A program made the translations under genes and the position numbers. Below the pieces are notes generated by a model. The model was given only the letters and a program-made list of their open reading frames with translations. It was not told where the DNA came from and made no database searches. A stretch of 64,000 nt of DNA from Piscicola geometra. Its lineage: Eukaryota > Annelida > Clitellata > Hirudinida > Piscicolidae. This document shows positions 34,469-46,800 of the stretch, in pieces (the first letter of the stretch is position 1; every line of letters begins with the position of its first letter). Location: assembly GCA_943735955.1 (NCBI GenBank), contig OX030956.1, positions 3,623,912-3,687,911 on the forward strand, in the 5' to 3' direction.

Positions 34469-35748
34469 ATGATTTTCAGATTTGAGTTCGTTATACCTTC
34501 ATTTGTGATAATACTCTTCAGCATTTCAAGTGAAAATATATTATTTTTATATAAAGTTTGAATTATTTTTACATTTAAATTTAATATCTCAATAATGAAC
34601 TACAGATACTTAAATATGCTTCAAATTCCAAAACAAATTTGAAATACAGTTATTTATTTAATTATTTTGTGACTCAAAAATTTGAATATATAAATTTGCA
34701 TATAAATAAAGAAAATCTAATAAGTTGCATCGCTTGGGGGGCTTACAACAAATGCAACAGATGGAATTTAACTTTAATATTCAATAAATTATATTAAATT
34801 GAAAACATTTAAATATGGAGGTTAAGCTTAGTGTATCCTCAAAGCTTTCAGTAAAAAAATAATTTTTAAATTCTAAATTTATGAAAATATTTAATAATAT
34901 AATTATTTGTTGTTGTTACCTATCAATATTTATATCGATATTTTAATGTATTGTGTTCTAAAATCATACTATTGTTGATGAAAATATGTTATTGTCTTTA
35001 TGATTTTACTAAAAAATCCGAAATCCAAAAAAACCTAAATCACTTCATCACACAAGCACTCTTCAGCAACCGAAACCAAAAATTTTTTAATCATATCAAC
35101 GGCCACCCCACAGGAGTCAGTTCCTTACAGTGCTATCAATGCGACAGCAACGAGGATAATTCTTGTCCTTCCTGGAAGCCTTTCGATCGCAACATCAACG
35201 CCCTCATCGACTGTCAGAGCTTCGAGACCAGGGTTCCTGGAACGTTTTGTCTCAAAATCACTCGCCAGTCGCCAGGATGTGAGTAATTTGTTGGCCATTT
35301 TGCTGTTGCTTTGTATCGCATGTGTGCTTGCTTCATATTTGATAATACATTTTATCAGATTTCAAAGAGATTGAAATTGATTTTTTTATAGTTGTAATTT
35401 ATTGAGGGTATTCACATTTTTGTGTCAATTCCACGACCAGGGTTTGGCTGGATGAAGCAAACTAGACGTTGTGGCTCTAGGTCTGATACAGGTTAGCGGT
35501 TATGCGTTGGATAAAAACAAAATCTGTGAATATTAAAAAAATTAATCTTAAAAATTCATTTATTTTCTGAACTCAAAATCTAAGGAGTGGCTTGGGGGTG
35601 CAGATGGGTATATGAAGACAATGGAGTGTGGAGGGAGATGTGCTACTGTGACGATAGAGATGGCTGCAACCATTCCAGCTTCCTCAAGTCCACCTTTTCC
35701 ATCCTCATCTTTTCACTTTTCACATCTTTGTTCTTTCTTCTAGGATGA
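34469..35748 (+). CDS. Small GPI-anchored Ly6/quiver-like three-finger protein
   Basis: Four exons: 34469-34529, 35114-35278, 35441-35491, 35585-35748; 441 nt, 146 residues, frame intact. Exon 1 encodes a signal peptide (MIFRFEFVIPSFVIILFSIS). The mature part starts LQCYQCDSNEDNSC and ends CYCDDRDGCNHSS, the typical LxCxxC start and CxxDxCN end of the Ly6/uPAR fold. Ten cysteines fit five disulfides: CYQC, SC, DC, FC, RRC, WGC, CYC and GC. A hydrophobic tail (STFSILIFSLFTSLFFLLG) with no basic cytoplasmic end suggests GPI anchoring. The spacing resembles the quiver/sleepless group, which regulates ion channels and receptors in insects; that role here is inference. Exon 1 was chosen because it is the nearest upstream signal peptide with a donor of the right phase. 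Confidence 0.82.
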
Positions 35749-36425
35749 TATATCCCAAAAAAATTTAATACATATTTTTATTGACTGAAAATTTTTTATT
35801 TAATTTAAACACAATTTGTTTGTTTTAAATTTACATTTTTCAGTTTGGAATTCTGCACATATATATTTTTATGTATTCCTAAGAAAGAGAAAATTGATTT
35901 CATTTGATAACGATATTTCTGCGATTAGGCTTTCTAGTGTTTTTACACTTTTTTGATAAATGCGCTTATTAATATTTTATACTGAAGCAAATGCAAAAAT
36001 AATTTTTGTTTTTCTTTATTTTTACTAAGACATCAATTTTATCAATAACATTAATTCATGTTCAATATATAAATTAAACATGAATTATGCATTAGCATTT
36101 CTAAAATATACTCCTAAGTCTTCAACCAAAATATATTTTTTTAATAGAATACTTGTTAATGCTTTAAAGAAAAATAGGTCCAAAACTATTAAATCAAACT
36201 TTAAACTTGATTAGAAAGCATCAAAACATTTGAGATGACATTTAAGGCTGAAACAAATTCAAAACAGTATACATAAAAAACCAAAACAATAAACAACTCA
36301 TCGAACACTGAAACATTTTTTTCGACAAATTCTTCTTCCCTGAATATACAATAAACGTAAGCAAACATCGCAACTTCTCAGTTCAACAATAGTTCACGCC
36401 ACAACAGTTAAACCACGATGAGATG
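35749..36425. other. Intergenic region between converging genes
   Basis: AT-rich, holding the 3' untranslated regions of the Ly6-like gene and the Ig-superfamily gene. Nothing else recognised. Confidence 0.5.
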
Positions 36426-39400
36426 TTATTTATTACAATACGACATATTCAGGTGGTCAATCACATCATCCACCGTATCTCCCTTGTAGTAGCCAATGGG
36501 CGACAAGTGAGCAGTCACCGTAGCGTCACCGCTCAAATCAGCCACTCGATCACCTCTTCTACTCAACGTTTCCTGCTCACACCGATGCGTCTCCAAGTCA
36601 TGACGGGTCAACGTAGTGACTACAGTGTGGTGTGGACACTTGCCTAACAGTCTGGCTTTTTCCAGAGACCTCTTTTGCCAGTACAACACCAACGCACTGA
36701 GCACGAAAATCACCACTAGCACGATAACACTGCCTATTCCCACCAGGACGATGAAGCCGAAGCCATTAGCAATGTCCCCTTCAGCGTTAGAGGAAGGTAC
36801 AGATAGTTTTTTTGATGCCTTCCTTTCTAGACTACCTCCCCTGTACAGCGACATGTTTCTGTCTGGAATTAATTTATATTCGTTCAATTGAATGTTACTT
36901 ATACCATTAAAAATTGAAAAATTATAAATCACAATGTGTTCAAATAATAGTTTTAAAATGCTTTAACAAAGTTTTTTCATTAATGAAACATCTATTAAAA
37001 ATATTACCATAGTTATGTTTTAACAATTCTAAAATTTATCAATAAAAACACGTTGGACAAACCTATGGTGTAGGTAGGTGCATCAGAAGTGAAGACTTGA
37101 GTGTATAAGGGAGGACTGTAGCCTACGAAGTTACTAACAACTATTGTGACGTTATACATGACACTAGGAGTCAGATTCTCCAGGATTATCTCATTTTCTT
37201 TTGATGGGTGGGTGAGAAGGAAAATTAGAAAAAAAAACGATTGAAAATATATTTAAACTATTATTTATTTAATTAATATAATTGCATCTATTTAATAAAA
37301 TAAGTTATTTTAATGGAATTAATTTGAAACTATTATAGCAATACCATAGGGGAATATAAGGGGTTGTTGACTGGATTCTTTAGAGCTTTCAACCGTGACT
37401 TTCCAGTACAAAAGTGGAAGCTTTGGTCTTTTGTTATCATTTTTTTGAAAATTAATTTTATCAAACAACTCTTTGTGAGAAAATTCATTGCTAAAATTTT
37501 TTTTCGCAATAGATTTTTGGTGATTTTTATCTGCCTTCTTCTTGATCTTCACTTCCTTGAAATACACGTCATCTAATTCGGCATCACCGCCGGAATCATT
37601 ACTATACACCCTTTCTGCGCCATCTTCTTTTTCTTCTTCTTCTTCTTCTTCATCACTAGAGTCGTTAACGGAGTGAATGTCTGCAACGGTGCCCTCGCCA
37701 TTATCTGAATGGCTCTTCATGATTATGCGCACTGACTCGTGACCCTCGTCGATAAATTCGATTTCCGGTTGCTCTGGCAGCGCTTGAATAACAATATCAC
37801 GTCGTTAATGAAAGATTAAAAGTATGATTGGATAAGTATAGAATTATAGATCTATAAATAAAATTATAGATGAATTGGCGAATTAATGGATAGAGGAATA
37901 AATGGATGAATGGATAGAAGAATAAATGGATGAATGGAAAGAGGAATAAATGGACTAATGGAAATATAGATTGGTCAAGAATGTGTAGATAAAATGGTAT
38001 GTATATATATTTATTATTATATGAATGAATAAACAAACATGTTATTGAAAAGAAATAGGTGGATCGAAGAATCAATATATCAATTGGGGGATACATTAAC
38101 AGATAGAAAGAAAGACTAATGAATGGATAAATAAGCGGATCGATAAAAAATGATCTAGACAAGGGCAACATCAACAATAAATGAGAAATTTTTTTATTTA
38201 GAATAAAAAAACTAAATCGATGAATGCCATAAATACATGCCGCTACATTGTTTTCCTAATGACCAAGTTTCTAAAATAGAAGATGTCTTTAAAAAAGATT
38301 TGTATAACGAGAAATTTAAATATTTATTCAACAACCACTGATAAAATTTATTAAGATAATAAAGCTTCAAAAAATTGTTTAAAAAATGTTTAATTATAAA
38401 AAATACCTTCTTTGAGCACAAGGATGTTTTTCCTACTACTTCCAATGCTGTTTCTGGCTTCGCAAGTGTAGATGTTCTCGTCTCTCAAATCAGAGTCCAG
38501 AGATGTCTAAAAAGACGAGTTTAATTTTTATTCCCTGATATATTAATCTTTTTATAAAATAATTTTATAAATTTTTTTTTTAAAGATTAGAATACATATT
38601 TGAAACAATCGAGCAAGCTTTACTAACCATGAGTGTGGTTATAAGTAGCTGATCCGAAACTTTAACGCTAGATACTGAAGCGTTAGCAGCGGTCGAAGAA
38701 ATCACTTGAGAATTCTTGTACCATGTCACATGCGCCAGAGGCTCAGAGCTGATGTTGCAAGAGAGGAGCAAGTCAAGACCCGGCCAAGCCTTCACTTCGT
38801 TGAAGTTTGTGTTCACTTCAGGGATGTCTGAGAAAAACATATTTTTGCAAATGTTAAAAGATATTCTATTTATTTATATTATTTTAAGTAATATGCTCAC
38901 ATTGGACTGAAATGGAGGCGGAATAAGAGTTGAATCCTGCCGAGTTTGAGGCTTGACAAGTGATGTTGCCTGTGTTTGTTGAGCATTAATTACATCCGTC
39001 ATGCCACGCATAACTCATGCCAAACCATGAAACATAATATTTTTACAATACATGTCATTTACGTCATTCATTTTCGAGTGATGCACAAATAAACCATGTT
39101 TTTTACTATCTCCAACAACAACACTACTACCACTACAACGTTACTAGCATCACCATAATCTTTATTTCTTTTATATAATTCACTTTACCTGCATGTTCTC
39201 TTTTCAAATGGGGGATGGTTATGATAGCAATGCCGGGTTGGAGGCGCAGAGAATGGTCGCTTGATGACTGTTGAGTTATGAGCGTGAATCGCAATGAGAA
39301 TCTTTACTTTCTTATATTCTCAAATGATTCTGAGTTACTTCATAATTATATTCACATATTATAAAAATAGTTTAAATTACTTTCAATGATAAAAGTATAA

Positions 39401-41152
39401 ATAAATTTCCTAAAAATCTATTAAAACATCATAAAACTGAAAACCATCAAAACTCTTCACCATTGGTTTTTTCGAATCAACGACCCAGGCAAGCTTCGGC
39501 AAGGGGACACCTGCTGTTTCGCAAATGAGGTTGAGGCTCGTGTTTTCTGCCTGGACCACTCTCGAGGAAGAGAGTTTGATGCTTGGTGGAACTGGGAGGT
39601 AAATGTGTGGATTCATGTAAGAAGATTAAAAATTTTAGTCTTCTAAAGTGAGTAAAAACTGGTGAAATTATTAAATTATTAAATTGAAAATGATTTAACT
39701 ATGTAGTTTTAAGAAGCGTATACTTGGAAAATATAAGAAAGTTTAAGATTTAACTGCCTACTTAGTATTTTGACGTCAACAAACGTTTCTTTAGTTCCAA
39801 GAGAATTTGACACTTTGCAAAAATATCTTCCTTCATCCGACTGAATTGGTTTGTTTTGGCGTGTTTGTGTGTGTTATAGTTTTTATAGGTTTGAGATTTG
39901 GGAACATATAAAATGATTTGGAAAATTTTTCGAAATGCATGTTATGAACCTTTAATACATTTTATTATATTGTCATTTACTTTTTTTATTTTAGGAATTG
40001 TAAGGTTTTGACTGTTTTCACTTAATTTCACTTTAGCTCTTATCAAATCCGTTATCATTTTTTCCTGTAGTGAGTGTATAAAAAAAGTTAAGATGAAATA
40101 AATGAAAACAATTTAGGTTTAAATATTTAAATAAGCATGAAAAATATCATAATAATTTTACAAATACGAATGTCATTTCAAGTTCATAAAAGGCCTTTCC
40201 AAACCTTAAGCCACTCATGTTTGACGGCAGGGTTTCCGTCAGCCAGACACGAGAGCTCAAGTTCTTGCCCTTCCATCACCGGAGCAGTCGATGGCTTTTT
40301 CAAGATAACAGGAGGATCTGAGTGAAAATTAATTTAAATTATAAATTAAAAACCTAAAAATTATTATTTATCTCTTTTGGAAGTTATTTTTCTATCAAAA
40401 GATGTTCACAAATTTGATCGTGTTTAAGAATAATAATTTCACCAAAAAAATATTTTTAAAAATTAAACAGTAACGTACATAGCACATCCAGATGTGTGTT
40501 ATGTCTGCAAGTTTGAGAGGAATTGTAGAATCTCAGTATGCACTTGTAGAGGCCCTTGTCTCTCAGGTCCAGCCTACTTATCGTCAACTTCTTTTTGCTC
40601 ACTGTGTACTTGTTGTTGTCTGTTTGTTTGTATATGTAGTAACGATAGTTTAAAATTTATTCTAGAATTTAAAAAAATTAAATATTCAACTGAACAGTTT
40701 TGAAATTTTTATTATTTTTATCCACTTGGTGAAATTAGAAAACCTTCAGAGAAATACAATTTTTTATCAGTGATTCTTTTTCATATTCAATATAACGCAC
40801 AAAAATTCTTATTGAGTACACATTTACCAGTAACAAGATGTTTTCCACTAAAATCCCATGAGACTGTTCTGACTGGTTTGTCGACGTTGCAGACGCATTT
40901 GAGGTGAACAGAGCTCCCTAGGATGTGTTCTTCTCTGCTTTCTTCTTGATCAGTTGTTTCTGAAGTTTGAAATTTCACTTTTTGAAGTTTGAAATGCTAT
41001 AGAATCAAACCACTAAATCAAAACTTTATATTTTTCTTATGTAGGTTAGCTTGATAGAAATATTGGGAAAATGTGTATTGAGATTGAATGAATCGTTCTT
41101 TACCTGAGTTCACGGCCAGAACAGTTGCAATGACAAATATGAGACGTAACAT
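36426..41152 (-). CDS. Type I membrane cell-adhesion protein with Ig domains and an FN3 domain
   Basis: Fourteen exons: 41104-41152, 40828-40959, 40479-40619, 40205-40317, 39981-40064, 39762-39840, 39428-39591, 39189-39267, 38901-38969, 38628-38827, 38407-38506, 37345-37782, 37063-37197, 36426-36862; 2220 nt, 739 residues, frame intact. A signal peptide (MLRLIFVIATVLAVNS) is followed by four Ig domains. Typical Cys/Trp pairs are seen: VHLKCVCN...VSWDF...DKGLYKCIL; LELSCLADG...HEWLK...EGRYFCKVSN; LNLICETAG...LAWVV...GNITCQASN; LLLSCNISS...VTWYK...ENIYTCEAR. An FN3 domain (LPEQPEIEF, YWKVTVESS, LENLTPSVMYNVTIVVSNFVG), one membrane helix (about 629-655) and a cytoplasmic tail of about 85 residues follow. 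The layout resembles the NCAM/fasciclin II type. An acidic/basic stretch of about 85 residues interrupts the FN3 domain between strands B and C. Precise orthology is not evident. Confidence 0.88.
37850..38160. repeat. GAATAAATGGATGAATGG-type imperfect tandem repeat
   Basis: Units of GGATGAATGGA and GAATAAATGG alternate for about 300 bp in an intron of the Ig-superfamily gene. An apparent frame on the minus strand is a repeat artefact. Confidence 0.7.
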
Positions 41153-42367
41153 GATTGAAAAATATTTTAATATTGGAAAGAGATGATCTTGAGTTTCAGA
41201 TAAGAATTGATATTTATGAGTCTTTGAGGTCAGTGGTTATGATGTTTTTGAGATATTTACTTCAACGCGAACAATATTTAATACTTTCTTAAGTTTTAAA
41301 ATTCTCTTATGCAAAACTACGAAGCATAAAATTTTTCTAAAAACTAGTTTCACGAGTTTCTAAATAGCAGAGGTAAGCGACGTCCACAAAACAGCGAAAA
41401 CACTTTCAAACTGCATTAGGTTTTACAACCCGACAAAAGCATCAGCTTTCATTGGATAAACTCTCAATTAAGCATTAAATATGCATTATATTATTGAATT
41501 ATCTTTGCACGCGAATACAAACACATATCAGTGGCGATTATTTCATATGCACGGGCGTCATCGCTAGAAATAACCTCTGCTGAAGGCACTTTATTGATTT
41601 TCTTGCAAGAATCACGCTCGCTCATGCGCTTTATGCATATGAAGGCATTTGATTATGTGTGTATGTGGCCACTCGCTATGTTTTTATATGTGTGTTTTGG
41701 TATGTGTGTATGTGGGCATTTGGTATTTTTGAATATGTGTTTTTTTTGTATGTGTATCAATGGACTTTTATTACGCTTGCATTTGTGTGTTTTGCTATGA
41801 GTGTGTGTCGGCATTTGGTATGTTTATATACATTTATATGTATATATGTGTACTTTGTTGTTTTTATGTGGGCAATTTGCTATGTGTAAACTGGGATATT
41901 TTAGTGTGTGTTTATTTGAACGTGTATGTGAACATTTAAAAATGTTTTGATGTGTGTTTTATAAGGGCGTTATTTATGTAGGAATATTTCTTCTCTTTTC
42001 TTTAGATATTTTGTTTAGTATTAAATATGTTGTGATACATTATAGACAAACACAAAATATCTAAATAAAGACAAAAAATACTCCCACATAAATAAAGATC
42101 TATAGAAAAAGAGACACGTGGAAAATATTTATTTTTAATTTACTTCTAGCCCAGTTCCATTCTAAAACTTTTAAAATGGGTACGAGCATTTATATGCAAA
42201 TCTATTACTTTCATTTTATTGAACAACTGGGAGGGAAATTTTCACATAAAAATTGATCATTTCGATAAGAACTAACTGAATATTTTCAATTGAACATTTA
42301 AAAACAGTTTTTTATTTGAAAGTTGCCATAAATATTTCGAGAAATTTGAATAGATATGCATTTGGAA
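41153..42367. other. Intergenic; TGTG-rich imperfect repeat at 41640-41960
   Basis: Upstream flank of the Ig-superfamily gene. From 41640 to 41960 a motif like GTGTGTATGTGGGCATTTGG recurs about five times with variable spacing, a degenerate minisatellite. No gene recognised. Confidence 0.55.
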
Positions 42368-43878
42368 TAGAGGTCAGACCGGGTACCCGCGGGACTCCCA
42401 CGGGAACGGGAAAGAAAGTTAATTTCGGGACGAGAAAAGTCGTGAACCGGGAATATGTTTTCGGGATGGGAACGGGAATGGGAATCAACATTCAAATCGG
42501 GAACGGGAAAATCGGAAATAACAGTTATTGGGATTGGATTCTTTAACAATGATTTTTCAGCAAACTTCTAAGTATGGAAATATTTATTTAATCAATACTC
42601 CGTACTTAAAATAAGTATTAAAGGCAATAGAAATGTATAACGAAGCCACCATTACCAATGTCAAAATCTCCACCACTACATTTGAAGTTGTTATGGTAAG
42701 TCCAAAGATTAGGGAGATTAGAACAAATGGGTGATGATGTAAACTTTTCAGATGAAATCAAAATGGTCAGTTATATTATTTTAATTTTATAAATTAATAC
42801 TTTGAATTTGAATGATTAATTTCCAAATGATTGTTCAGTTGATCATTTCGACAAAAGAAAAGATGCCATTGATCTTATTCATATGACAGCATCTCTGTTG
42901 CATCCCCAGTATGAAAGAATAATAGGAAAAAAGTTTGGGATAGAAAAGAAATAAATACCAAGACTTTCATTAGAGAAAATTTAATTCTATTTTGTACAGC
43001 CAGACCAAGCTGCAGTGCCGTTGAGAAAAAAAAACAAATGATGGTTATTTAGACCTATTATGTTTTTTTATAACGTAAAAATTATAATAAAATTATTATA
43101 CTATCAAATTATACAAATGATTTTATATTTGCAGTTGTGGAGAATAGGAATGTTGTCAAAAAACATATTTCTAACATTATTGAAGAATTAATAATAATGA
43201 ACGAAGAAAAAAATTCAGATAAGGATGAATTGTTACAAATATTCACAATTACGTCCCAAAAAATTTGAAGATTATAAAGATGTTTTATTTTATTGGAGTG
43301 AAATGAGCAATTTAAAAATACTACAAGAAGTAGCCAAAATTTTGTTTAGTATTTCTGCAATTTATATTCCCTGTGAACGGAATTTTTCAATATGTGGTCG
43401 TTTAACTTCAGACCCAAAATCATCTCATTTGAAAGCTGAAACTCTTAACGGTTTAACCCATGTGAAAAGCATTAAAGACTTGATTGAATTACTCAAAAAC
43501 AATGACTAACTTCAATACTTTCATTTCAATAAATATTTGAAATTTAAATTGTGTTTTTTTTATTTTATTAAAATAAATATTCTCTGACTTTCAAATGATA
43601 AATTTTAAGAAATGTTAGAACTAGCAAGTTTGGAACCAGTGAAAACGGCAGCAAAAATGAATATAAAAAAACAAAAAAGTTTCGGGAACGGGTCGGGACC
43701 GGGAATTGAGTTGCGGGAACGAGACGGGACGGGAATCAAAATTCTGATGTCCCATCGGGAACGGGACGGGACGGTAAAACAAATTTCGGGAACGGGACGG
43801 GATGGGAATCAAAATTCTGATGTCCCATCGGGAACGGGACGGAACTGGGAATGAAAAATCGTCCATGTCCGATTTCTA
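42368..43878 (+). mobile_element. Decayed hAT transposon, 1511 bp
   Basis: The left end TAGAGGTCAGACCGGGTACC and the right end (complement TAGAAATCGGACATGGACG) form weak terminal inverted repeats. They are flanked by ATTTGGAA and ATTTGAAA, a 7/8-matching 8-bp target duplication as expected for hAT. Both ends carry repeated GGGAACGGGA motifs. Internally it holds a broken hAT transposase. Confidence 0.85.
42780..43509 (+). pseudogene. hAT transposase remnant (C-terminal dimerisation region)
   Basis: The clearest part (43225-43509) encodes YWSEMSNLKILQEVAKILF, then IPCERNFSICGRLTSDPKSS and LNGL, the conserved hAT C-terminal dimerisation region with its Ser/Cys-E-R-x-F motif. Upstream (42838-42950) a fragment FDKRKDAIDLIHMTASLLHP in a different frame looks like the preceding part. 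Stops and frame changes separate the two, and the N-terminal zinc finger and most catalytic residues are absent, so it cannot be functional. Confidence 0.8.
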
Positions 43879-43886
43879 ATTTGAAA

Positions 43887-46800
43887 CCATTTATTGGCAA
43901 TGTGTCAAAAATCTAAAACCGAGTACCCTAAATTTTCTTATGTGCGCATTTGAAATTAAGTGCAGATTTTTAAGCGTTTAGTTTATTCTTCTAATTCAAA
44001 ATTCCAAATTTACTGAATATAAAAATTCGTTTCTATTTTTATGTTTGGCTTTGAAATGAAAAATATCCTAGAAAAATATCGTCATAACATTATTTTAATG
44101 GATTTTGTTTCATAGTTCAAAATACTAATACAAAAAAATAATGTTCATATTTGAATTGTTTATATTTCATTTTCAACCTAGAACCAAATACTTGGGTCTA
44201 AAATAATTCCTGTGAACTTGTTGCTATCCTTTGAATTTAAAAATGTATTTTTTGATAATCTTATCATATTTACAAGTTCACTCTAGATAAAGAAAATAAT
44301 TGAATTATTTTGAAATAAACCATCTGTCATTTTCACTAGTTCTTAATTTTATCTAAAACCTTAAAGTGCTGTTTTGTTATAAACATTTAAAAATAATAAT
44401 GATCATAAACCTTTTTTCATCTGGCTCACTTCTATAGAACATTGAAACTCTTTTACAGAATTATGCCACAATAAGGCTATCTTCAAGTGACAAAACAAAA
44501 ATACATTTCAGTCGCTGTGCTGAGTTTTTTCGAACATTCAGCTTAGAATATTTCAAGTGTTATTGCTATTTTAAGTTTCTAATTTAAAAAAAAAAAATTT
44601 TAACAATTTTTTTGGAGTGCCTAAAACGTTTAAATTTCAATACTTGAATAACGAAAAAGTATGAAGTTTACGGATAAAAAACCTAAAATTTTCTATGGTT
44701 TTAACCTTTGAGTCTCGGTTTAAAGTATTTTTGTAAAAAGAAAAATAATTTCGAAGGGCCACGAGTCTCAGAAGAAAAATAAATCTAAAGCAACATAGTT
44801 TATAAGAATCTTTATCCCTTTGAATTTAAGATTTTATAACTTGAAAAATAAATTTGCCTGAGCTACTTCGTAGAATATTTTTTTCAATGCAATTTAATTT
44901 GAGATAGCTGTCAAAAAGTCATTTTAACGAATGTAAAAAAATATAATTCAAGAACCTTCATTCAATAAAGCTTGGCTAATTAATAGTTTTCTTTTTATAA
45001 AGCTCATTTGAATACATTTTTTAGCAAAAATGAAATGTCTTCTCTTTTGTTAAAAATTTAACGGTTTAGGTTAAGGGTTAGGGTTAGGATTAGGGTTAGG
45101 ATTAGGGTTAGGGTTAGGGTTAGGTTAGAGTGAAACGTTCAATATTATTTTACTATAAAACCGGGTGAATTTTGGGAACAATATTTCTGGATTTTCGAAT
45201 TTATTTATCTTTTTAGCTAAAAAATACATAAAGATTTGGTATGATAAATATAACTTTACAAAAAAAATAGTTTTTAGACATAAATATTATACAAACTAAA
45301 ATTAAATTTGTGGGTAAACTGAAAAAATATGTTGTCTATTTAATATCTGTTAATAAAAAATCTCCAATTTCATCAAAAAATATTACTCTAATAATTAATT
45401 TTCTAGGTTAATGCCTATTAGGCAAATTAAAACTGTATTTATGAGGGAACCTTTTAAACTATAATAATGACATTTTTTATATTTATGTTATTTATATGAA
45501 GGTTCCACGCGATTTTGCATGGTTTTTCTAGTTTTACAAAATTTGTTTATCAAGTTTTATTCCTAATGGTTTATAAATTACATTGAACTCGAACAGAACT
45601 CTCTAAAAAAATGGCTTCACTTATCCTTTATTAACATCTTTACAAATCATTTTTTACAATTATTTATTTTTAAACTTTTTGTTAAACATTAATAAAAAGT
45701 TCATTTCTTCTCAAACTATTGAACAAATCTAAAGCAATAAATATATTCATAATTCCAATAATATATGAATATTTTATTTACATATATAGGTACAAATACA
45801 CATGGACACTCCCACGTACATTTTATGAAAACTATTGATTTTGTATTGATGCCTTATCGGACGGCAAATGAAGTATGCTCTAGCGACGTGGACTCCAAGC
45901 ATCATACATTCATAAATATATATAGTCAAAATTAACTTTTGAGTTTTTCATCATTAATAACATCTATCTTTCAATAAAAAAATGTTTTAGTAACAATAAT
46001 AAATATCTATTTTCTGACCTCATAAATCGTAATTATTTTTTTGCTTTAAATATTTTAAAACCAATTCTTTGTAGCGTGTAGAAAAAGTTGTTGTTTATTT
46101 CAAGATCTTTCTCCACATCAGAGATCTGCATTCACCGCACAAGCTCATATACTTCGTTTTAAATTCATATTTTTTTATGAAAAAAAAATTGAATTGGTAG
46201 ATAAAAAACAAGTATCTTGCCAAACGTGTTGAAAAAAAAAAAAAATATATATATAAAGAGTTTCATGATAATGTGCTCTAATTTCTTTCTATTTGTTGTG
46301 TATTATTATTTAGAATATTTTCAGATTAATAAAAGGCTTTCATTCTGCAATAGAAGGTTATATATTGCTTATAATGCCGGGGTTTCAAAAGCGTTTTTTG
46401 GGAATTTTTTTTGTAATTATATACTGCATTCTTTTTACTAAATAGCTATTATTAGCAAAAAATCTTTTAAGTCGCATGGTAATGAAGGGTTTAACAATAA
46501 GCTTTTGAATATTTTTTGACTTTATGTAAATTTTATTTCCTTTGAGCATACTTTAAAAAAGTGCAAAACAGTTTTAATAAGCTGTTGCTATTTTTCCCTC
46601 AAATATGTGTCAACTATTTTTTCTTATTTTCGTAAGTAAAAGTTAACAATTTTTTCTAAATAAAATAGTTATTTCATCATAGTTCATTATTTTTTCCTTC
46701 GTCTACAATTTTACTTGCTTTCATCTGTTCTCTTTGATGCCAGTTATTTCAAAACATATTCACATACATTTACTTTTACATAATTTTTTGGTATTTCATT

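Noticed and set aside
37797..38177. 126-residue minus-strand frame rich in Phe, Ile and Tyr
   Set aside because: Translation of an AT-rich tandem repeat in an intron of the Ig-superfamily gene.
46217..46441. 74-residue plus-strand frame in the gene-poor region
   Set aside because: Low-complexity AT-rich composition, no splice context and no recognisable motif.
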